Source of the DNA: Cylicocyclus nassatus
Lineage: Eukaryota > Nematoda > Chromadorea > Rhabditida > Strongylidae
Assembly: GCA_958299035.1 (NCBI GenBank)
Contig: CATQJL010000001.1
Coordinates: 48,424,461-48,488,460 of the forward strand
Length of the DNA: 64,000 nucleotides
Direction of reading: 5' to 3'
Part shown: positions 57,942-64,000 of the stretch, piece after piece
How positions within the stretch are numbered: position 1 is the first letter of the stretch
Layout: the number at the start of each line of letters is the position of its first letter
Translations under genes and position numbers: made by a program
Notes under the pieces: model-generated
The model's database searches: none
Told to the model about the DNA's origin: nothing
What the model saw: the letters and a program-made list of their open reading frames with translations, nothing else

Positions 57942-59644
57942 ATTGTTTATGTTGATCTCTCGAAAGCGTTTGATAAGGTCTGTCATGCTAAATTACTAAC
58001 TAAAATGAACAAATTAGGGATTAAAGGAAATCTTCTTTCGTGGTTGACTTCTTATCTGCATGATCGGTATATGACTGTGAGAGTTGGTCATCGTTACTCC
58101 AAAAAGTACTTCTGCACTAGTGGTGTTCCACAGGGTGGTGTCTTAGCCCCCTTGCTTTTCCTGATTTACACCCTTGACCTACCTTCTACTTTGAAGACTT
58201 CCGCTAGCGTACACATCCGGATGTATGCTGATGACATAAAGATCTTTGCAGTCTATGATCCGGAAGTAGCTCCAGAGATTCAAATGGACTTGCAAAGGTC
58301 TCTTGATAATTTGACCAATTGGTGTGAGGTCTGGGAATTAGCGTTAAATTTTGACAAATGCTCAGTGCTTCATCTTGGAGGTGGAATACTACCTCGTATC
58401 ACATCAAAGGCTCTATATTGAAGAGTTGTGATACTGTTAGAGATTTGGGTGTCGTGATTGATACAAATCTTAACTTCACTGAGCATATCAATACGTTAGT
58501 CAAAAAAGCTTATTCTTCATTCTTTCTGCTTGTATTCTGTTTTCAAGTTCTGAGAAGAGAGAACAAGCTAAAAGCCAGTAAATACTGGATTTTTGTTCCT
58601 ACAAGCGAAAGGTCAGGGTCTTTTAACTTGCAATATCCAAGAATCCGGCGCAAGAGATACTAGCTGATATTCAACAACGTGTTCTACAGGTCGGCTAGGT
58701 GGCTTTCGCACCTCCCGGTTGAGACCACTAGTGCAGAGAGTAGTCATATTTTCAGGAGTAGACTGAGAAGGCTTGACTTGTCAGGTATCGCTAACACTGA
58801 TTAGTGTTGCATGACAGGGCGGGCCTTTTGCATTAGACCTTTTGGGCTTCCATTGGGTGCTTTGGACGTGCTATGATGGCGGATGGAATCGCTTTGGGCT
58901 TTGTTTTCTATCACCTTTCTTCTCCATTTTACCTCTAAAACCTGTCTTTTCAGGTGCTCGGTGATCTTGCATTGACTTGCGGGTTCAGTTGTGGCTGTAA
59001 ATTATTTCTTTGACGCCTCTCGTGTATCTCCTCACGTTGCGTCAAACTTTTATTTTTGGTGTACTCGTTTTGTTCTAGTTACTAACACAGTTTCATCAGC
59101 ATCTCAGTCCGAGTCTTTTTCGTTCAGCTATCTAGTAGTCAATCGTACAGCTTGCTATTTCAACAAATGGATTCAATGAGAATCGTTTTACCTTTGGGGT
59201 CATTGGGCCTCCCCAGCATTCCGGCTAGGTTGGGTTATGGTTATTGTACCTGAGCCAGTAGACCTGCCTTATAAGCCGCCGGATTGCTTTTAAGAGTAAC
59301 TAAAGATCGTTCCGCTGGCAACGAGGGGGCATGCGTCCCATCTCCATGGATTCAAAGTTTTGGAGTTATAAATCTCATGTCTACATCTGCATACTTATCT
59401 ATTAGCCTACCAACATATTCAGTGCAAGCTGTTTTATCTTCTCACATTAGTCTGATTAGGATCAGACTCGGACTGACATGATGATGTCTGCATTTGTTTA
59501 CATGTCTTGTTCGTTTCCGCTGTATTACTAACTTCGTGATGTGTCTTTTTTTATGGAACGCCTTGAGCGTACAAATAAAATGAAATGAAATAAAATAGCT
59601 GTTGCTAGTCCTATCTTGGGAAACATGTGAAAAGACTGCTACAG

Positions 59645-59830
59645 TCTGCTCCAATCGGGATCAGGCCGAAGCGTCGGCGTAAATTTGCGCGCTCGCAGCG
59701 CTAGCGGGCGGCGCTGCATATGCGCGCTGTCGGAGAGAGCCAAAGGATTGAAGAGAGAGCAGAGAAGCAGACAGTGGGCGTGGCCACAAAACCCGCCATC
59801 CAATTTTGGCCTGATTAGGATTGGGGCAGA
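59645..59830. mobile_element. 186-bp MITE with TCTGCYCCAATC ends
   Basis: TCTGCTCCAATCGGGATCAG at 59645 is matched by the complement of TCTGCCCCAATCCTAATCAG at 59830. The interior is GC-rich with purine runs. It lies about 50 bp after the LINE tail. Target duplication not resolved. Confidence 0.6.
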
Positions 59831-60110
59831 GATCGTTAATTAGCTAGTATTTAATCCTCAAAATCCTTGTTAACTTGTACGTGCCACGTCATTGTTAAGT
59901 GGTCTACTGATAAGCTTGGATACGTTAACCTGTATGATCAAGTTCAAGCTAAGCGGGAATCTACTGATCAGTATTGGTATTAACTTGTGCTTACTTGTCT
60001 GGCCGATCTCCTTAGTGAGGTACCATTTCAGCTCTAAATGTTTATCATAATCACAACAACAAACAAAAACAATAAAATAAACATCTCATCAATCAATTAA
60101 CATGATTAAT

Positions 60111-60163
60111 ATACTTTGATTGCATGGCGGCCGCCTTTGGTGGCCCTCATGCAATCAAAGTAT
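60111..60163. repeat. perfect 16-bp hairpin with GC-rich loop
   Basis: ATACTTTGATTGCATG at 60111-60126 and its exact complement at 60148-60163, enclosing GCGGCCGCCTTTGGTGGCCC. Not attributable to a known element. Confidence 0.6.
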
Positions 60164-60237
60164 AGTAATCACTCATGTCTCGACATGGTCTTTTCCACAG
60201 AATTATAGAACGCAAAATAAACCAGGGCTACCGTACT

Positions 60238-60320
60238 CCGGAAATTAGGCGTAAAAGAAATTCAAGGTCTGTAGCTGCACCATAATTCAAATTTGACTTC
60301 ATTTGACGCCTAATTTCCGG
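60238..60320. repeat. 83-bp hairpin with CCGGAAATTAGGCGT ends
   Basis: CCGGAAATTAGGCGT at 60238-60252 and its exact complement at 60306-60320, with the next bases also partly matched. A miniature inverted-repeat element. Confidence 0.6.
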
Positions 60321-60692
60321 CGTCGGGGGCCCGGTGTTATGTTCAGCCTTCAGATAGACGGTGGTTCAACGCCATTCAAGGATGGAACTTTTGCTACTCT
60401 CCATGTTCTCATCTATTTTGTACTGTCACCCATTGTTCTTTGCTTTCCTTCTCCTATCCGAGCAGGTATTAAAGTACATTCGATATTCGTAGGTTTCCCA
60501 TTGCTTCCCCTCATCATAGACAACTATAATCTATAAATACACACCTGTCTTTCATATCCTGTAGAAAAAGAAATAAACTACTGCCTACTTTGAGGTTGAC
60601 AAGTATTCCTACAAATTGGATCCCTGCCTCTGCTGCTCTTTGGAGTTTGTTTTACCCATTGCTATGAATAAACACTAGGTTGTTTGTTGCAG

Positions 60693-61516
60693 GTTCATAT
60701 GGTCTCCACTGATGCCTTAGTAAAATTCATGGATCCAAATCAACTGATTCGCGATCTTGGTGGATGTTTCCTTATGATCACGATGACTGGCTGGATACTC
60801 GCTTGGTATTTGCCGACAGTACTATCTACATAAGGAAGCAGGTTGTAATTGTGACTACGGATTCAGGAATTGGAGCGATGGATTTGGCAAGTATCCGAAG
60901 TTAATGCGCAACTTAGAATGTTAGCGTAGATCTGTGATGGAGGCTCAATCGTCAGTGGATGTGACAACGGCCGAAGCTGCCCTTTCGCAGCACTCTTTGA
61001 TAAAAAAGAGCATATTTTCGGTCCCAGTCGAGCGTTTGCAAAGCGAATCGGAAAGGGTAAGTGATTCTGATTTGATGTAACTGTTATAAGGAAATTCGCA
61101 TCTGTAGTTCAGTGAACGGATAAACAGGGCAGAGTGTGGCACTTCAAATCCTGATCTGATATCATCCATCCCACATATGGTCAACCTTCTGACGTCATTA
61201 CAAGGCTTCGAGTGAGTTGTAAAAGATGGTTTCGCACGAATGTAGAGAATACTTTGGTCAGGAACGATGTGTTTAAACAGTGGGAAAATCGTCGTGTCGA
61301 ACTAGAAGGATGCTACCAGATGAAGCTGTTCGGGCACGACGCTGAAGAAGTAGTACTGTCTTTGGCTACTACATTCTCATTCCTTTATTGCAGATGCTTG
61401 AGTGGACTAGAAAACATTGTGATGCTTTATCACGCCGAATGGGTGACATCGGCTCTAGTGAGACAGAAACTTCAGACAAACTTCATGAGTTCGAAGACTT
61501 CTCCAAGACTTTAGGC
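60693..61516 (+). CDS. unc-73-like: UNC-73/Trio-like Rho-GEF: SEC14 end and first spectrin repeats (partial)
   Basis: Exons: from 60693 (acceptor TTGTTGCAG) to 61056; 61108-61211; about 61246-61349; 61394-61516. The 51- and 44-nt introns are clean GT-AG. Pieces read VHMVSTDALVKFMDPNQL then FPYDHDDWLDTRLVF (end of the SEC14 domain), TAEAALSQHSLIKKSIFSVP, ECGTSNPDLISSIPHMVNLL, ENRRVELEGCYQMKLFGHDA and EEMLEWTRKHCDALSRRMGD (spectrin-type helices). The order and motifs match the N-terminal part of Trio/UNC-73, a Rac/Rho exchange factor for axon guidance; the GEF domains would lie beyond the window. Frame breaks occur at about 60775 (a T-run one base short), at 60842-60866, at 60927 and at the 61212 splice. 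Either a pseudogene or uncorrected indels. Confidence 0.75.
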
Positions 61517-61657
61517 GTGAGTCTTGTCTTTTTTGCAAGTTTTTCCACAATTGTTTTACTATCCTGTTGTGCGTGAGTAAATAAGCGGCAAGAGACATCG
61601 TTCAAGTTACCAACTAGCAGTCCGTTTGCAATCCAGTAGTACTCAGTCCTCTCTTAA

Positions 61658-63611
61658 CAGGGCCCGGCACGAGCTTGTCAAAAGGGGTTTTCGAAAACGA
61701 ATTCCCCTTTGACCCCAAAAATTTTTTACGAATGCCCATTTGACCCAAAAACTGATCCCAGTGATTGCGCAGCGAACACTTTACCCATAGAAGTTTTTAT
61801 TGGAGAAAAAAAAACGGCGAAGACGCTCGCCGCCGCAACGGCAGCAGCGCAGTGACTGTTGTGATGATTTCAAGCACGCAAAACCTTGAAAATGCCCTAA
61901 ACTCTGAATGTAGTGCAATAGGATGGATTTTTGATGAAAGGTATAGGAAAGGAAGGTGAGAAAGAAAGAGCAGCTTCGCTTCAAAGGTCACATCATCATA
62001 TAACTCTCTTACTCACAAAGTAGATGAGTGAATGATGCGTAACCCTGAGAACGACAAAAATGGAGATGAATATGACGCAGTAAAAAATGAAGGTAAGATA
62101 TAGGTACAAGAAAGAAAGAGTAGAAGTGGTGAAAAACGCAAAACACTTACAAATGAGAAGAAAAACTCATCTCAATTCATCCACCTTGGCTATGTCACAA
62201 TAAAACGCGAGTAAAGGTCAAAAACTCACTGGAAGAGCAGCGCTGTTCATGCACAGTATAAATGTGACATAAATAAACATACTTAAGTTGCAAAAGAAGC
62301 ACAAATTCAAAAAAACGAGTTTTGACGACGCACATGCCCCCTAAGGAAGAGCTAGGAGTCGTAGCAACATTCAAAACAGCATAAAAAACAATGCAAATTA
62401 CATCATACTTACATCATACACAAGTAAATGAAACAACACACTCACCTTCTTTTCAATTTGGGCGATTTAGAAAAAAACGGTGAGAAAACTGGAAAAGAGA
62501 AGTAAAAGGCGGCGAAAAATGTAAACATGATTGGGGTAAGCACAATCAAATGACAAGAAACTCATCTTCTATTCATTTAAATAGAATCTGACACGAAAAT
62601 GGTGAGAAAAACTGAAAAAACGCCGATTATAAAATCCAGCGACGCCGTTATCGATTGGCCCAGCGACGCCGTTATCGATTGGAGCGCGCTTTCCTACTTA
62701 GAAAACGGGGCTGCTGAGGCTATTTTTGCCTCTAGCAATGAGGAGAGGAGGAGCTTTGAAACCAAATTTTCACTTTATACTAATTTCTAGGCGTAGAGTA
62801 GATTTATGTAAGAATTTTGAAAAAATTATGTGAACTGAGAGTTTTGACAAGCTCAGCTTGTCATTAGCTTGTCAAATGACAAGCTAATTTGGAAATAAGT
62901 TAAGCACGCTCTTCATTCACATAAGTTTTTCATAATACTTCACACTTTGTTGCTTAGTCCTACTGCGCAGATACACACCAAATCCCGCGCAATTTCGTCG
63001 CCTCTGCGTTGCAAACAAGCCATTTTTCCGTTTTTTTGTTAGCGGGAAATTTTCAGAAAAAAGTTTGCCACAACCTTCAGTCACATAATTTTTCAATGAA
63101 ACTCCTAAGTTAGCTCCTACAGGCTTGTGTCCACGTGCGTACCAAGTTTCATATCATATCGTCATCTGCGCGTTGCAAACGAGCCATTTGAATTTACAAC
63201 TTCATTTACTAATTTTGCAAAATCTTTGGAAAAAATGCTTATTACTCGTCCCGTTCACATAAGTTTTTCATAATTTTTCATACTTTGTTTCCACTAGCCT
63301 CTCTCCGTTCGCCTACAAAATCTGGTGTCATACCGTGACGCGTACATTGAGAACTAGTCATGTATGCCGTTACAAATAGCTCGTTTGAGCGACGTCGCGC
63401 GTGCGGCAAATAGCGACGGCGCGGTTTGACGCGCGCGAACTCCAGTCTTCGCATGTTGAGGCACATAACATGTTAAAATAAGCAGAGAACGTGCACTACT
63501 AATTTTTTTTCCGGGGCTCCGCCCCGGACCCCGCAAAAACGATTTCCCCTTTGCTTTTTTTGCCGAAAACGATTTCCAGCTTGTCATTTGACAAGCTCGT
63601 GCCGGGCCCTG
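61658..63611. mobile_element. 1.95-kb non-autonomous hAT element
   Basis: Perfect 25-bp inverted ends beginning CAGGGCCCGGCACGAGCTTG, flanked by identical 8-mers TCTCTTAA (61650-61657 and 63612-63619). No hAT transposase; only short frames, including one with an in-frame duplicated 8-residue unit. CATAAGTTTTTCATAATxxTTCA segments near 62925 and 63255 recur in the 44126 element. It lies in the intron after exon 61394-61516 of the UNC-73-like gene. Complete ends and an exact duplication suggest a fairly recent insertion. Confidence 0.9.
62599..62790 (+). CDS. short frame inside the hAT element, unproven
   Basis: A 63-codon frame from ATG: MVRKTEKTPIIKSSDAVIDW, then a second copy of SDAVIDW from an exact 24-bp duplication (first unit from 62636), then ENGAAEAIFASSNEERRSFE. 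It has no known domain. It could be a remnant of the element's original gene. Confidence 0.25.
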   Translation: MVRKTEKTPIIKSSDAVIDWPSDAVIDWSALSYLENGAAEAIFASSNEERRSFETKFSLYTNF

Positions 63612-63619
63612 TCTCTTAA

Positions 63620-64000
63620 TAAGGTGAGAGCTTTGTTTCACATCGTATCTCATCTCCCATGACGCTTCTCACGTGCCTAAAACTTTTTGCACATTCTCAC
63701 GTTTTAATGAATTTTCTCAAAGAATTTCTTTCTATGATTATTCAGGTACCTTGCCTCTCCTATTGTTACAAGAAGCTTAATCGCTTCATCGTTGATTACC
63801 ATTACCATTTGAGTTCCCACAAAGTCATCAGTATTATCAGTATTGCGCAACTATGTCTCATTTCATCTCGTGGGCATCATTAGAGTGATGTTCGCTTGCA
63901 TAAAATTTGTTACAACTTTGTATGGATCCTCGCATTCTTTATTCTTTATTTTTTAGCCTTCATACATTCTTTACTCTTATTCTTTTTCTTTATTCCTCTG
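63620..64000. other. intron or flank after the hAT element
   Basis: AT- and pyrimidine-rich sequence with no coding exon that I could match to the UNC-73-like gene. The right end (63940-64000) is a CTTTATT-type pyrimidine run. Confidence 0.35.

Larger units (their letters stand above)
55358..58804 (+). pseudogene. LINE ORF2: endonuclease and reverse transcriptase, broken
   Basis: The endonuclease lies in the first intact frame (55358-56290): NARSLCNKIHLLQSFI, FINETWL, YRPPNSNS, MLGDFNLLIDW and SSDHRIVTFEI. A 1-nt shift at an A5 run (about 56270) moves to frame 56181-56786, and another near 56775 moves to 56729-57073 with AIPKTDGACRIDKFRPISLL and DEQHGFLNGASTTN. After the 877-bp insertion the reverse transcriptase resumes: VYVDLSKAFDKV (motif A), GVPQGGVLAPLLFLIY (B), MYADDIKIF (catalytic YADD, C), then a shift near 58380 and VRDLGVVIDTNLNF (E). 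A C-terminal remnant (SARWLSHLPVETTS) ends at 58804; the stretch between is much shorter than usual, implying a deletion. Confidence 0.85.
54687..59596 (+). mobile_element. CR1/Jockey-type non-LTR retrotransposon, interrupted
   Basis: Contains ORF1, an apurinic-type endonuclease, a reverse transcriptase and a 3' tail of short A-rich repeats (AAATAAAATGAAATGAAATA at about 59571-59590), as in the CR1/L2 group, which ends in short tandem repeats rather than a long poly-A. It is interrupted by an 877-bp TIR element (57065-57941) and by at least three frameshifts, and the region after the reverse transcriptase is shortened. The 5' boundary and target duplication are not determined. It is not autonomous in its present form. 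Confidence 0.85.

Overview
The window is eukaryotic, AT-rich, intron-containing DNA, most likely from a nematode. The evidence is a four-exon neuropeptide gene of the nematode NLP-13 type with a pyrimidine-rich TTTCAG acceptor 8 nt before its start codon (as expected of a spliced-leader site), many short introns of about 45-60 nt with TTTCAG-type acceptors, and a UNC-73/Trio-like spectrin-repeat gene. There are no operons, rRNA genes or CRISPR arrays. Most open frames in the window are chance or transposon-derived; the real genes consist of short exons, mostly below ORF-finder length.

Layout. 0.5-3.3 kb is a nested repeat block: a 2.4-kb TAA-flanked inverted-repeat element full of CCGGCTGAGCCGCGG-type motifs, then a short hairpin element. 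4.2-4.8 kb is a diverged direct duplication. 5.7-9.8 kb (minus strand) carries the neuropeptide gene, whose 3.3-kb last intron holds two inverted-repeat elements. 11-20 kb is mostly non-coding, with one foldback MITE and a candidate exon pair at 12.7 kb. 20-35 kb (minus strand) contains exons that join in a consistent reading phase into one large unrecognised gene, including a 14-nt microexon; its introns are loaded with MITEs. 34-38 kb and 46-50 kb hold further coding-like exons of unrecognised genes. 40.7-42.5 kb, 44-45.3 kb, 47.4-49.5 kb and 50.7-53.9 kb are dominated by inverted-repeat elements, including a 2.06-kb and a 1.27-kb foldback. 54.7-59.6 kb is a CR1/Jockey-type non-LTR retrotransposon with ORF1, endonuclease and reverse transcriptase. 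It is broken by frameshifts and by an 877-bp TIR element that carries a tRNA-like segment. 60.7-61.5 kb (plus strand) encodes the end of a SEC14 domain and the first spectrin repeats of a UNC-73/Trio homologue, with several 1-nt frame breaks. The next intron contains a 1.95-kb non-autonomous hAT element.

Mobile elements. At least four families can be defined from boundaries: hAT-type (8-bp target duplications, CAGGG termini; four bounded copies plus a fragment), PIF/Harbinger-type MITEs (TTA/TAA duplications, about 230 bp), a long-armed foldback MITE in four copies, and several large unique foldbacks. Two insertions can be undone exactly to recover an uninterrupted host frame (the LINE at 57 kb, and possibly a short frame at 21 kb).

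Limits. All gene models were read by eye from splice signals, frame and composition. Family names were assigned by motif only, with no database search.
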